This document shows, one piece after another, positions 35,585-60,472 of a stretch of DNA of 64,000 nt (positions are counted from its first letter, which is position 1; every line of letters starts with the position of its first letter). This DNA is from Urophycis tenuis (taxonomy: Eukaryota > Chordata > Actinopteri > Gadiformes > Phycidae), in contig JAXIVH010000245.1 of NCBI GenBank assembly GCA_036785325.1, positions 129,052-193,051 on the forward strand, read 5' to 3'. A program made the position numbers and the translations under genes. The notes beneath the pieces were generated by a model. The model saw nothing but the letters and a program-made list of their open reading frames with translations, made no database searches and was not told the DNA's origin.

Positions 35585-38500
35585 TCATTCCCGGTGGACC
35601 AGTACAAAGAGCCCCAGCATGAACAGAACAGCGTACTGGAGAGGGCGGAGGAGAAGCAGGACTTTAGAGTTTGCAGTAACAGTAAAGCCTAGTTTATACT
35701 TCCCCGACTGCGTAATCCGTCATCCGTCTGCGTAACTACGGACACCCCTTGAGCCCTCATACTTCTCCGTCGTGGTGACGGATACGGAATGCAAATTCCG
35801 GCTTGACCAGTATGGGTCGCTACGCAAGACTGGCCATGACATTCAAGCAAATAAGTACAAAAGGGAAAATTTGTTCAGAGGGGATCAATTATTAAATAGA
35901 AAAGGGGATACGTTATAAATGAAATGCTTTTAAAAGTAAAAACCGTACACAAACTTGCAATTTGCCACCGTCTCTTTTAAGTTTCACAAGTTCAAGTAGG
36001 TCGGCTTGCATTTTGGAGCTTTATGCGTCCATATAGTAAAGCGTATATATGTAGCGTATATATGTAGCGTATATATATAGCGTATATATAGCGTATAAGC
36101 GTATACATAAATGGCGCGGCCAGTGTTTACGTTGTGATAGAAGTCGATAGCGATAGAATGTGATTCATTGTGAGTCATTCATATGTAAATGACGTGTTTA
36201 GAGGACCAATCGCAGCCCTTGCGGTCTCCGTTGTACGTAGACGGAGTGACGGATACTTAAAAAATATTTCAGGCCGACGGAGACGACGGAGAGGCTCTCC
36301 GTCGGGCTCTCCGTCACTTTACGCAGAAGTATAAACTAGGCTTAAGCGTTAATACAAACAACAACAGGTAACACAGCGGCCTGTCAGTGTTGGGTGTGAG
36401 CCCACGATGAAACTCATCTAACCGTGTGGATATCTGGCCCCAAGAAAATCAGCAGTAATAACCTCAGAATCACTATTACCATTAATCCCGGATCGGAAGT
36501 TTGGGTGTCACAGGATTACAAGATGAATAAAGAAAAGGTTGTGAAATAAGAATATTTATAAGAAATGTATAGTCTCCTGCGAGTGGTGGCACATCTTAGA
36601 TAAGGAGGTCCAGGAGTACCAGAATAAACACATCGCCAAGACATCAAATATGCATGAATGGGTGCTCAGCCCCCACCTTCCCTCTCCTGCGCCCCAAAGG
36701 CCACAAGGAGCAGGTCCTTTGGGGGGGGGGGGCCCATACGTCCTGATTCAGCTGATGAGGGGGGGGGGGGAGGATCTTTCAGCCTCTCACGATTTAATGT
36801 CAATATGTTGATTCTTGGGGGTCACAATAAGATAAAAACTCGATTCTCCATTCACAACAATTCCTGGTTCAAAATGGACTTAGGGGGGGTGCTCATTTCT
36901 GGATCAACACTGGTCTTCTGTGCGCTAGCAGATAGCAGAGTCAAGTGTGTATAAGTCTTTTTTTTTACATTTAAAAAAGTGATATACACTGAAGGCAATA
37001 ATGTTAAAACAAAAAGTCAATTTCTTTTTAATAATAACAAATACATTTTTAAGTTTCTGATTTCTGATTCTGAATTCATGGAGAATAAGAATTGTGATTC
37101 TCACCTGGTGAATCAATTATTTCCCCCCACACCCCACCCACTCTTGACTACTTAGTAGTTTATCTGACGCTTTCACTCAGTGTGACTCCGACATGTCATT
37201 TAGGATTAAGGGTTAGGAGGGTTCTTGCTCCAGGATACCTACAGGTATACCAGACAGGATCAAACCCAGTGCCTCTTGGCTAGCAAGGGCTGAACACCAT
37301 TTCCACTGCCCCCTACCCTGCCCCGGTTCATCCCACTTCGGCACCTACCTTAAACTTAGGGTAGTCGTTCATGAGAATGGTCACGATTCCGATGTACGGC
37401 ACAAACCTGGAAGCAAACATACACACCGTTTAGTTTGTACGCACGCACGCACGCACACACACACACACCTGAAAACAAGGTTCCAACATATAGGTACACT
37501 GAATTTATCAAAGACAAAAGGCAACACGTATTGATTTGTAGCTGGGAGCCCATTAAAGTACATGAACTGCTTGGTTCACAGTGGAGACAGGAGAAGACGC
37601 ACCCTCTGGCTCTGCCCACCACGTCCTTCTTCTCCAGCCAGTGCTGGCCCTGCTTGTACAGCCCTCGGTCATCCACCGCGTTGTTGTCCCCCTTGGTCAG
37701 GAACTTGATGTCGCCGTTGTCCCTGCACAAGAACCATGGAATCGAATGGAGGCTTCACTGTTTGTACTGCAGGTTCCTGCTTGTGAAGGTCTATCACAGG
37801 GTTAATAATCAAAGCTCCGGTAATGTTCCTTTTTCTCATGGCCTTGATGTCTACTTTCTCCCAAGCGCAGCAATAGAGTATTGTATTGTAGAGTTGTGTT
37901 CTAGAGTTAGGACTGGCAGGCGCTGGTCCAGCAGTTTACAGTCATAGGTAATACTATCCAACCACGACTACTACACTTATAATATCATAATAAAGGCTTA
38001 GACGTATACTTTTCATGAATCTTCAGTACTCTGTGTACTATGGGGATCTCACGGCCCTCTATCCTGAACACCACGATCTCCCCGACGCGGATGGGGTCCT
38101 CCACCCTGTTGGTGAGGAACAGCAGGTCTCCTCTGTGGAATGCAGGCTCCATGCTGCCACTGGAATGACACAAGCAAGCCACCATTTTAAAGGATGACAC
38201 GAAAGGGCTGAGGGAAAAACCACCCCATTACCTCGACTGTCCGCAAACAGGCTGTGCTTGTGACCACAAGTCGGGGAGGAGTCAATCACATAATTCATTT
38301 TAAACCAAAAGGGATAGCTGTTTTGGATAAATGTATTGTCAATTCATTGTATTGATCGTCACAATGGGACACTGGCTACATGAATAGGGGGAAAATGAAA
38401 GAAAGATTCTAATAGGACTGTCACATAACATAACATTGGAAAAAGTGACGGGGTCTGAATACTTTGTGAATGCACTGTATGCCTGCTAAATCTAGTTCTG

Positions 38501-40236
38501 GCCGGAAATGCTTTTACTTTGAAATGCGTCACATCAGGCAAGTGTGGTCATCATTATGAAAGAGTATGTATTATTGCATGTATTAAAACTAAACCTAATA
38601 CAGACTGATGCCAACAGCAGAGGGAGACATAGCAGGGGGACACCTTCTGAAACACATATCATGGTTTACCCTGAATAATAATTCTTCAAATTAGGCTCCG
38701 TGTTGTGACCCGACTGTGAGCAAATCTAATTGCAGTAAAAACATTTACATTCAAGTGTTGACCTATTTACAGCCCCCCCCCCCAAAAAAAAAAACAACAA
38801 CAAAAAAACAACAACAACTGAACATGAAACAACAGCAAGTGCAATTGTTGTCTGGCTTTTGGAGTGGAGTGCATCTTGTGATGACTAAGAACTTCCATCA
38901 ACTTGACTCCACTCCCTTATTGCTACTTGATACCAACAGGTGCATGTATACAGTATATACATGAACAAGTTATATCAACACCTTTCTTACCTGAGAACGA
39001 CAACGATGGGACTCTCACTTCCCGTGACCACCATCAGACCTTTCCAGATCATCAGCGCAGACGACACAATCATACCAAAGTTCAGCACCTGGTAATACAG
39101 CTGAGACACAAAGAACAAGACTTCAGCTGAATCTAAAAGAAAAGCTCTGGGTTTATTGAGGTGTACATACGGTGTATGGGGTTTGGGGGATGGGTAGTAA
39201 GTATTAGGTTATTATTATGGGTAGTTCTGGGTACTACCCTGAAATGTCCACAGCAGCCCAACATGTAGACATGCTTCAGCAAGTTGCAAAATCACTTCCT
39301 GCTCTTCATGTGAACATGCATCTCATAACCACATGTCGTTTCCGATAAGAGTGTCTAAATGTAAAATAGTACTATACGCTAAATACGATTAGTCCTAATG
39401 ATGAATTACAGCAACAAACTGGATACTTTTTTGTGATTGGTGATAGCTGTACTTTCATATGCAGGAATACTTGCGCCTAAGCAAAATGTACTTTAATGCA
39501 CACATTTCATACACAGATAAACAATGCCAGTGTTAACAATATTACGTTGTGGAAAGTTCATTGTATTCTTCATTGCCAAGAACACATTCGTTTCGGGGCT
39601 TTGTCCTATTGCAACCATAATATGGAAAAGGGAATCTATTTTAATGTTGAGAAAGGGTTCAGGTTGCATATTATGATTGCTTTTAGACAAAACCACACAT
39701 TGCTCACACCAAGCCAGCCGAGTCGATATAACTACAATGCCTTATTATACATTTGATATAGAATTCAAAATATTGGGTCCATTTCAAATATCAAACTACA
39801 TTAGCGTATTGATCCAAGGGTGGATATTAAAATCATCACATTGTATCAGTCTGACTAGTAAAGGCATCATTCAATATGCTTGTTATATAAAGCAGTTAAG
39901 AGACAAGAGCGAAATCAAAAGGAGTACTATGAAGAGAGAAGAGTGTACAGAGCGGCAAATGTACTGAGACAATGTAGCCAGCTTTGATCCCAAGGTAAAT
40001 GGCATGGCCAGGGTGCAGGTCCATACAATACAATACATACAAACACACAATAGTCTGCAGAAGATTGAATGCAACGTGTGACTGAGATAGCAGCTAGCGG
40101 TGTAGCATTTAGCTCTGTGTGCCTATTTGAGATAAAAATGGAAGCGATCAGCAAGGTAGTAACAAACTAAGAGTAGTCTACATACCTGCCGCTTATTCAT
40201 ACGCCGCACATCGTCAAGGAAATCTAACGATAACAT
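35585..40236 (-). CDS. sec11a: Signal peptidase complex catalytic subunit SEC11A
   Basis: Serine protease of the endoplasmic reticulum membrane that cuts signal peptides from secretory proteins. Exons in transcript order: 40186-40236, 38991-39100, 38010-38159, 37603-37722, 37349-37406, 35585-35635. Boundaries are GT-AG, phases consistent, total 179 aa, the same as human. It starts [17 protein letters not shown], followed by a membrane segment ([18 protein letters not shown]). The catalytic serine is in [11 protein letters not shown] at the start of exon 3 and the catalytic histidine in IPIVHRVL. The conserved GDNN and VDDRGLY motifs follow in exon 4. The last exon encodes a hydrophobic end, [13 protein letters not shown]. 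Introns hold a Harbinger-type MITE (35686-36342) and a SINE. Confidence 0.97.
35686..36342. mobile_element. PIF/Harbinger-type MITE in the last sec11a intron
   Basis: A 657-bp element beginning AGCCTAGTTTATACTTC and ending with the exact inverse GAAGTATAAACTAGGCT. It is flanked by TAA on both sides (35683-35685 and 36343-36345), the 3-bp duplication of PIF/Harbinger. The inside has repeated CCGTC/GACGG motifs near both ends and TATATA tracts. No transposase. Confidence 0.88.
36040..36105. repeat. GCGTATATATGTA tandem repeat
   Basis: Four to five degenerate units of GTAGCGTATATAT, inside the Harbinger-type MITE. Confidence 0.8.
37205..37310 (-). mobile_element. tRNA-derived SINE fragment
   Basis: On the minus strand: CACTGGGTTTGATCCTGTCT (B-box-like), then CCTGTAGGTATCCTGGAGCA. 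The same arrangement occurs at 53,690-53,800. It lies in the last sec11a intron. Confidence 0.6.
37438..37468. repeat. (ACGC)n/(AC)n microsatellite
   Basis: Short ACGC units run into AC units in a sec11a intron. Confidence 0.85.
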
Positions 40237-43200
40237 TTTTTATGTGTTTACTATTATATGTCAGCGTAAAAAGTAGAAAACATATGGATGCATATGAGGA
40301 AGCCTGCATCCAAATCTTCCGGGTCCGCTCAGGCGGATGTCCCGCCCCCGCACTCATATTTTGGTCGAGGTGTCGTTTCAGGATACGACCATACGACCAA
40401 TGGATATTATTTGTATTATTCTCATAAAATGTTGATGCAATTATGATATAAAAAATAAAATGATGATGATAATAATAACAAAAATAATAATAATAACACT
40501 TATTTTTATTATTATTATTATTATATATACATACTTTCAAAAAATAAGTTTGAATATGAAAAATATACAATATATAATATACAATACATATAATATATCA
40601 TACTACTTACATCAAATAAAAAACATAGGCTAATAATTGAGATATTGTTTACTGAAATGAACAAAAACTCAGCATGTTGTCAAGATCAGTGTCATTAGGC
40701 AGAAATGGAGTCATGAAAATATTGGTTAACAGGCAAAGCATACATCATAATGGAAACCACTTAATTATTTTTTCCACATTTAATTTCCTGTTGAGGTTAC
40801 GGTTTGACTGAGAAACTGATAAGAGAATCAGGGATCTGAAATACACTGAAACGCTTGGTCTTTTCACTCTGCTCAAGTGATTGTTATCAACACATCTGGC
40901 ACACAAGTCGTAGTCATAATTAAAGTGTGATACCATTTGTGGTTTATGAGTCACCCTGTTTTATTAATCTATTATTGTGACATGTATGGCATGTTTGGAC
41001 AATATTTTTTGTCCTCTCCTAGGAAACAATTCAACTTCAACAGTTATATATCAGATACCAGGCCTGATACTAACACTGCCAGACAGGTGTATTCCCGTAA
41101 GTAAATAACAGTCAAATGTAAGTGGTTTGTGAAGGTGTCACATTGGCCCAGGAGCATATCAGAGCACTCCTAAACAAATTATAATTGTCTTGAAAACCCT
41201 GAATTATTCCGCTATCTACACAGCAAGTTAATTACAATGTTTAGTGAGAATCAGTGGGAATAGACAGGCAATTATCTGGATGGCCAAGTACTCACAGGTG
41301 TGTGTGTGTGTGTGTATGTGTGTGCATGTGTGTATGCATGTTTGTGTACGAGAGTGTATGTTTGCATGTGTATGCATGCATGTATGTGTGTGCTATGAGT
41401 GCATTTGTGTGTGTGTTTAGGGGGTTATTCAGAGCTGATAGAGGTTGGCACTATGGTTACCTTCCTGTGGCCAGACCAGCTCTGAGAGAACAGCTACTGA
41501 ACGCTATGGGTTTATTCTCCATCATCTCTTCAGGAGAATACTGTGAGAGCACCCTGCTGAAGCCCTCAGATAACGAGAGGACATGTCTACTCAAGGTGTG
41601 AGCTCGGTTCTTCAACGCCGCTGTATACCTGCTGAGATGCAGGCCACCTTCTTCCCTCCACTTCTCTCTTCATCCAGTAGCTCAGCAGGTAGAGCGGGTC
41701 GTCCACAAACCGTAGGGTCGGCGGTTCGATCCCCTTGATGCCCCTCCTCCTCATGTCAAACCCCACAAATGATTGTAAGTCGCTTTGGACAAAAGCGTCT
41801 GCTAAATGCCCCTTTACCCTTTATCTTCACCCACCCAAGCATGGCGGATGCCGCCTTCTCTGCACAGCTGCAGGAGCAAAGAGGATCCTAGCAGCAGCCT
41901 TCAGCTCGATGGCGTGACCAGAGCAGTGACACACCTCCGTAGCGCGCTGAGTGTTCTTCCTCTCCGTTTCGATAGATATGCCAGGAAATAAAAAAAAACA
42001 AATTTCCACCTACCTGGTGAAAATTGCTACAAAAGCAGAAGCACCCTCAGCCTAGACTTCAATCATTCCCAGGTGAAGCGTGTTCTGAGTTGTATTTAAT
42101 TGTCATCTGGCCCAAAGCACTCAGTTGGTCTCTACTGCCTGTTATTTTCTCTACTTTGTTATGTGTTCTGTTTTTAAAAATCTGTATCATCTGCGGTACA
42201 TTCCACCCACACCCCAACTGACCCAAAATATTACCTCAATACCAAACTGTTGGCACATATTCATAAAGTATGATTTGAGAAGGAAAGGTTATTATTGCAT
42301 CCATCCAAATGCATTAACATACACTAGACATGATACACCGGCAATTGTATTCCCGGCCATTTAGCCTTTGAATTCTTCCAAGAGAGTGTGAGATATACAT
42401 CAGCATGTCATTAACTCCCAGTCAGTAACAGCCTCCTGCGTTGCCATAGATTACGGCAACATTAACAGTCAACTCGGCGACAGCAGCGAGACCAGACCAG
42501 ACCTGCGACTTTTGGTGGATCAGAGATAAAATGATTTCATTCAAAATGCCAGCAAGTCTGTGGCATTTCGGAAGTGTGCAATGTGTTCCCCACGTAATCT
42601 GCCTAATAGTCAGAGCTGCTAAATTAGATCATTCTCAACAATAACAGGTCAATATCACAGGACAGGCAGCTGTGGCAGAGGTCCTAACATTCTAAGGGCT
42701 CTATAAAGTTTTTTGTTATTTTTGTTTATTTGGGGGAATGACATTTTACTGGTGTAAAAGGTGTGTCAGGCGTCAGTTCAGCATGAGCTCCATAACCTCT
42801 GAAGAAAAGGAAGGTACATCACAGGACATATGTTGCCAGAAGGAATATGTCTGCCTGGATTGAGTGCTTTAAATCGTGTAACTTCTTTGTGTGCACAATC
42901 TTCACTTGAACTCAAATGTACATTGACATTTCCTAGTGTTTGCGTGACCCAGGATACTACCTCTGACAACAAATATAATATAATATGATAATCTTGGTAT
43001 TCCTTCAGCACCTATTTGAAATATGTTCCAGCTCCAACATCAAGTTGAGTCATACAAAATATATAGAATATAAATTAGATATGGAATAGATTTTGTTAAA
43101 AAAGATAAAAGACATGATCTGATTTCAAATGTCACCACTTGTCACCACAAATGTCACCACAATTAAAAATAAATAAGGACAACTTTATTTCTAATTAAAC

Positions 43201-44400
43201 AAACATTTCTAAAAGGCTGTTATGACAAGCCTGATGTAGCCTTATACCACTGACTTCTCTTATCTTATCATTAATTGACAGCAATTATTTAAAGTCGAGC
43301 TGCACATGTCACAGACCTTCCGTTAGACCTAGCTACTGTATGCCATGAGTCTTAATTCTCAGTTATCCCGCATTAAACACATCCAGAGCTTTTCATTACA
43401 TCTGACCAGAGCAGCTTATCAAGAAGTGAAGAGCTAGCCCATCGCATAACCCCTTCTCTATCTTCTTCGTGATTCAGTCATTAGTTTTCCTCTTACGCAC
43501 AAAGGGAATCTGTACAGATTAATACAGAATGTCTCATTTGGATTCTTTGAATCTGTTCAGACAAATGTGTTTCACATTCATAATGACTGTATGAATGGAG
43601 ATTGAGATTATGGTGACTTGGTACTTTCCATACAAAATAATGTGTATGTCTTTGGACAAAATGTACTTTCAGCTAACTTCAGTGTACACACATTTTACTC
43701 TGGCCAACCAAGGTAACAGCTCTATTTTCAAATTGTACATCACTTTTTTAGAGGAATGAAAAATAATCAAGCATCAATCATCAATCATAAAGAGGGTAAC
43801 TGTGTAAAATAGCTGAAATAAGCAAGCAACATTCCTGGTTTTAGTTTGGTTGATTCATGATAAATGACATGTTCAAGCTTACACAGATCATTTTAATGTC
43901 AACTAAATATTCTGGTTTAGCAGCGATAACATCAAACTCTCAAGCCCTACTCAACAGCCTTCTCATGTGTCTTCTCATATCTCAAATCTTCACTCCAGAT
44001 GTGTCAGGAGTGATTGAAGATGAGCGTGTAGAAGACTTCGCCTTTCCGCTGAAGTTGCGGTCAACTCTCATGTTCTCTCTTCCTCAGCTGACAGCTGCTG
44101 AGGCGTCATCACAGATGACACTTCAGCTGCCGGGACGTCATCACAGATGACACTGCGCTGACACTGACACGAGGGACAGTCCCAGCAGCGTGCCTATTGT
44201 CTTTTGTCATCAACGTGCAAACTTGCTTGTTCATTCATGATTTAGGTGTTAAATCGAGTTGACCAAGCCAAACATACAGAGAATAAGTGCATGGGTGAAT
44301 GAACAGTTTGACATTTTACTTTGCTCCCTTTGACAAGTTGATTTTTTCTCATCTATCCTTGTTTTACGTAATTGGTGTTTCATAAAAGTGAATTACATTA
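40237..44400. other. Intergenic region between sec11a and alpk3
   Basis: The sec11a upstream side has a CCCGCCCCCGC GC-box near 40,340 and (AAT)n tracts at 40,470-40,530. The rest holds a SINE at 41,676-41,815, a (TG)n/TGTATG-rich stretch at 41,297-41,420, and a short duplicated GTCATCACAGATGACACT block at 44,106-44,152. I found no ZNF592-like zinc-finger exons, although in human that gene lies between SEC11A and ALPK3. Confidence 0.5.
41676..41815 (+). mobile_element. tRNA-derived SINE with LINE-type tail
   Basis: The head GTAGCTCAGCAGGTAGAGC is a Pol III A box, and GGCGGTTCGATCCC is a B box, both tRNA-like. The tail TGTAAGTCGCTTTGGACAAA then AGCGTCTGCTAAATG is the widely shared fish SINE 3' end (HAmo-SINE type). 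About 140 bp, intact layout. Confidence 0.88.
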
Positions 44401-44413
44401 TATTTTTTCAGTT

Positions 44414-44419
44414 TTTATT
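44414..44419 (-). terminator. alpk3 polyadenylation signal
   Basis: TTTATT on the plus strand is AATAAA on the minus strand, about 335 bp beyond the proposed alpk3 stop codon. Confidence 0.5.
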
Positions 44420-44752
44420 GACCTTAGATGAAATCAACAAAGAATACCATATCTTTATGTCATTTTCTGGTGAAACGTGAAATGTCTTTTAAGTGCTGAT
44501 AAGGTTTACAGGTTTAGTGAACATCCTTAATGAGGTCATTATTCTCATATCTCCTCGCTAAAGGGGTGACAAAGCTCAGGGAGACATGTGCACCTCCTCT
44601 CCCTAGCAGTAGGTCTTGGATCAGCACCCACACAGCCACCACCCTACTGGCCTGGGTTCTGGTTCTATTCTGCACAACCACCACTTCAGGATCCTTTCAT
44701 TGGGATCTCCAGTGATTTCCCTGAGATGTGAGTGATACCAATGTGGCTGCTA

Positions 44753-56187
<11,435 letters not shown>

Positions 56188-56254
56188 GTCTCACGGCCAG
56201 ACCTGGTGTTTCAGCTCAGATTCAGGCTTCCTCGCACAATCTCCCCAAAGAGCC

Positions 56255-56255
<1 letters not shown>

Positions 56256-56301
<46 letters not shown>
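56256..56301. repeat. (GA)n microsatellite upstream of alpk3
   Basis: About 23 GA dinucleotides with one AA interruption. Its position suggests the 5' UTR or proximal promoter of alpk3, where it would read (TC)n. Confidence 0.93.
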
Positions 56302-56302
<1 letters not shown>

Positions 56303-58204
56303 GTGCACTGTGTAGTGTTGTGTTGTGGAGGTATATTCCTTTGGAGGCGTCGGGGTGCCTGTTTGTTTGTCTATTCCTGAAAAGACTGGAAAAAGGAGGG
56401 AAAAGTTGGGTCTAGTTCGTAAAATCAGTTAAGCTTAAAATGATTATAAAATAAATCACTTGACAAAACTTTGCAACAATAGCACAAAATCTGCTAACTT
56501 TTTGCTGTTGTCGTGTTCTCTCTAACACAATAGAATAGGAAACGCGAGACAGAAGCATAAAGGATGCTATGTCAGAAAGTTAAAAGGCCCAGTTCTCTGG
56601 TCACTACGACACCAGCATGCATTGTGTGTAGTCTTGTATTCTTCCCATGCTGTATCTCGGCGGTTCACTCACCATTCACATGTTCCTTTGTGTGCCCTGA
56701 CAGAGAGTCCACTGCCCTCACTCCAGGCTCTGCGATCTCCAATCAAACATGAGCATGCGTAGCCTGCTGGTTATTTATAGGAGGCCTACAAATAGGCACA
56801 AGGCTACATCACACTTTTCAAAACTTGCCTTCTTGGGTCCATTTTTTTTTAATCAAAAACAAGATGCAGACTTTGGGAGGACTAACATTAGTCTTTGTGA
56901 ACACTTGGGAAATTCAAGTCTTTTAACACCGAAGGAATCCACGCTATCTTCTCAGATTAAGCGGGTGCTTTAAATTGGGATGAGATGGAAAAAGGGTGTA
57001 GGTTTAACTACTAAGCTAACAACAATAACTTCATCAATAAATATGCTACTAATAATTATATACTTGTTGTCTTATCTAACATCATGAATTGACAATTCTA
57101 AAAATGGTTAACCTTAAATAAAATTTGAGCCTGCCTGTCAGAAGAGTGTTTATGTGCATAGTAAAAATCAATCCCGCTACCCAGTTATGCTATAACATAA
57201 GCTCAGTGGACTTTCTCCTTTAGCTCTTTCTCGTTGAATATGTGGAAACCATCAGAAAGTGGTGGCATAGCGTGGTCTATTTTTATTGCCATGTTACCAT
57301 GTGTGGGGTACTCCTATTGCATGCATTGTCCTGCAATTGACAATTACACTGGACCCCAGAGGAAAGCTGGTCGGAATAGAACTGCCTTATATAGACGGCT
57401 CAGACAGACAGTTTAATAGCTGCACACACACCCATATCCTTATAGGCATTGCACGTGCACATGGGGGACATGCATGTGTAAGCCACGCACACACGCACAT
57501 GAACAATGAATAATGATCCCGGAAAAAATGTATAAACTGTCATTTGTATGGCTGTTGTCATTGTCAATGCTACCGTTGTAAAGTTGTTGATGTAGTTGTA
57601 GTTTAGATTTATTTGTGTATTTATTGACAATTAAATACAGTTCAATCAGAGCAGGCTACCAAACTTTTAGTCTTTTAGTTTCTTTCTTTTGGTCATATCA
57701 AGAGTATCTTATTTTGTTTTGGTGGCAAACGACAAGCTTCTTGCTGAACAGATTACAACAAGGCCATGCTGGTATATCAGTTACAGTTTCCTGGCCCGAG
57801 GTCAGGCAGAATCAGAAAGTTCAAAGATGACGATCAGAATTTCCTCTTGTGTTGCATCAGATAGTCATCAAATGACACATTCCTTTGTGCTTTCCGCAGG
57901 GTTATTTTTAAACGACTTTATAGTATTTTCATCATCCATCTTCACTGTGCTCAAATGAAAGGACTATTAGTTGTGACGCATCATGTTTAGGGAGAGTTGA
58001 GAGGCAGTTTAGCGGTTGATAGTTCACAGGATATACCGTATGCTGCCACTAGGAAGCTCATGTCTAGCTCAACAGGTACAGCTTTTGCACACGGGGTTAA
58101 ATTTCCATGCGCCTGTCCATACTATTCTTACCCATCACTGTGCTGTCTAAATTCATGATACATTACGGAAACATAAAGATATTTTCTGTTAACAAAGAGC
58201 CAGC

Positions 58205-58440
58205 GTGATGGAAGTGCTGAAAGGTTCCATTTTAGGACCATTGTTGTTCAATGCATACATCAAGGCTCTTCTATCTGTCTGTGATGGTGTGCCATCTGCA
58301 TACATCAGGGTCTCCACCCAATCTGGGTGTGATGGTGTGGATTCCCTGATGGGTGCAGATGCCGCGGTCTCGGTGATGTGCCATGCATTGAAACATATCA
58401 AACATAACACAGCTAACCTGAGCTTAAGCCTCTAAGATAT
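58205..58440 (+). mobile_element. Small reverse-transcriptase fragment
   Basis: The frame begins EVLKGSILGPLLFNAYIKAL, which matches the PQGSxLGPLLF motif of non-LTR reverse transcriptases. The downstream catalytic Asp-Asp is degenerate (MGADAAV). It is an isolated fragment of an unidentified LINE. Confidence 0.55.
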
Positions 58441-58467
58441 ATTTGTATGCAATGATTTATTCTTATT

Positions 58468-58516
58468 TTCAGAACGGCATATCATGTTGGTCTTAGGCAT
58501 GATATGCAGTTCTGAA
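58468..58516. repeat. 49-nt imperfect palindrome
   Basis: TTCAGAACGGCATATCATG pairs with CATGATATGCAGTTCTGAA, leaving one internal mismatch and an 11-nt loop. Confidence 0.8.
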
Positions 58517-60360
58517 TATAAAATGTTCAGCTTCACAGCTCACTGCTGTACTCAAGTGTCGGTTTAGTGTATAAGATAATCCATAAGGGTGTTCCTGCAA
58601 TGTTGAAGATCTTTGTTCACCTCCACTCTGAGCCAATGAGCACAACTTCAAGGTCAGCTTCAACGTGAGACTGTACCACCCCTAGAAGAAGGTCTGCCTT
58701 TGGACAATCCAGCTTTTTCTTTTACAACTGGGTACAAGCAACTTGGATAAACCTAGCAGAGTGAGCTATAATTAAATAAAGTATCCAACTATTGAATTCC
58801 CACCGCTTCATTCAGGCCTCCCACCAAAGCTGCTCCCCTAAAACATGTGGCTAGCTTGCTAGCATGAGCAACAGGTGGACCTATCCTTGTGGAATACTCC
58901 AGTCACATGCAGTGAGTGCACAGGCAGAATGCATGCAGGTATAGGCAGGAATGTAGGTGGACAGGGAAGGCTATCTTTGGCCTAATTGATTTATTGATTG
59001 CTCTCAGGATTATGTAAAGACAATTTAAACATGTTTTTTAAAACAAATATGTATTTTTGGACCCGCCCAAGGACTGCAAGTGGAAATTAGTTAGACACTA
59101 AATCTGGTACAATGCAAGTCATCTTGTGTGATGTTACTCTTTTTATTCATGGTCCGTAGCTGATTAAAAAAAAAAAAAAACCTAATTTCCATAATTTAGT
59201 AACTAAATTTAGTAGCTCTTTGCACGCCCCTGAATAATAGTGAGTAGGCCTACATCCCAATGTGTGAACTCATGGTATTGTGGCTGAACTGAATCAAAAG
59301 AAGAAAACACTTTAAAACCACACAATACAACCCAAATGTCTCCAAGCAACTAACAACCGTTCATGTAGACATAGTCATAACGTGTAGAGACTTGGTTCAA
59401 TCCATAACGGCCTCTCTATTGCTGTGTGACCCGTCTGACAGACAGCCAGTTGAATAAGTGCCACCGGCTGCTGGCTGTCTTCACAGGGACTAACACTGGG
59501 GCCCTGTCCCCATTATGTGGACTGGATTCTTCCTGGGGTGCTGAGGGACATCCAAGCCCAACAGGGTGCAGGGAAGCACCATGATACATGTTGTACGTCT
59601 TGGGGAAGGCAAGATGGTGAAGTTTAAAGTTCAAAGCTGAAATTGGAACGTTTGATCACCATGCCAATTTAGATTGAGTAAATAGTTAACTCATTGATTT
59701 TTGTAAATTATTAATTAGAATCGAGTTTTTTTTTTTGTAACATTTCCCAATTGGAGTTTGTGTGGTAACTAAACATGGTTCACTTGAGTGTGAATGAGGT
59801 GGATGTGGTGTATATGGTGGAGAATTCACACTGGACATAGTAACCTATACACAGAGCGTCCTATCCCTGTAGTGTCTATGCCAGGCAGATTTAGTGTGGC
59901 AACAAAATAACTTTAATTAAGGTTACATCACCTATTAATATTATGTTTAACTCCATGAAAGAGCACGTGAATAGTAAGGGAGGTCACATCTTTTTTAACA
60001 CTTGAATAACTATGCTTCATACACTATAATCAGCCAGGCTGTGTGTGTCTTTTGGGAAATGTTATGATATGTTGAAAATAGGGACAGAAAATGGATGAGA
60101 TTATTCAACTAGTTCAATAAGAAAAATATACGCCAACCGAAATCCGACAAAACCAGACGGTCATATCAAAAGAGAAATTGAAAACATTGGGTTTGAAAGT
60201 GAATCTGCGTCTGTAATGATCAATGTAGCCCATGTCTGGGACACACAGACTGCTATATATAGCAGACGACACGCGCAGCAACAACTACTGTCAATTTCCC
60301 AGAAATTTCATTGGTCATTCACAACACGGTGATTAGAGCCACCTGTGTTGCCAGGCCAGA

Positions 60361-60425
60361 CTCAGACACACACATGGACAGACACACACAGACACACACA
60401 CAGACAGGCAGACACGCACGCACGC

Positions 60426-60466
<41 letters not shown>

Positions 60467-60472
60467 CACACG
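60361..60472. repeat. (CA)n/(CAGA)n microsatellite
   Basis: Mixed ACAC, ACAG and ACGC units, mostly CA. Confidence 0.93.

Noticed and set aside
36658..36954. 98-residue plus-strand open frame with Gly-rich start
   Set aside because: It lies in a sec11a intron and crosses poly-G runs, with no recognisable domain.
37381..37563. Antisense and shifted frames around sec11a exons
   Set aside because: They overlap correctly phased sec11a exons and have no independent support.
41676..41760. tRNA gene candidate (A and B boxes present)
   Set aside because: No closed cloverleaf, and the sequence runs directly into a known SINE tail. It is a tRNA-derived SINE.
40237..44400. A ZNF592 homologue expected from human gene order
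   Set aside because: No C2H2 zinc-finger coding sequence can be read on either strand in this interval.
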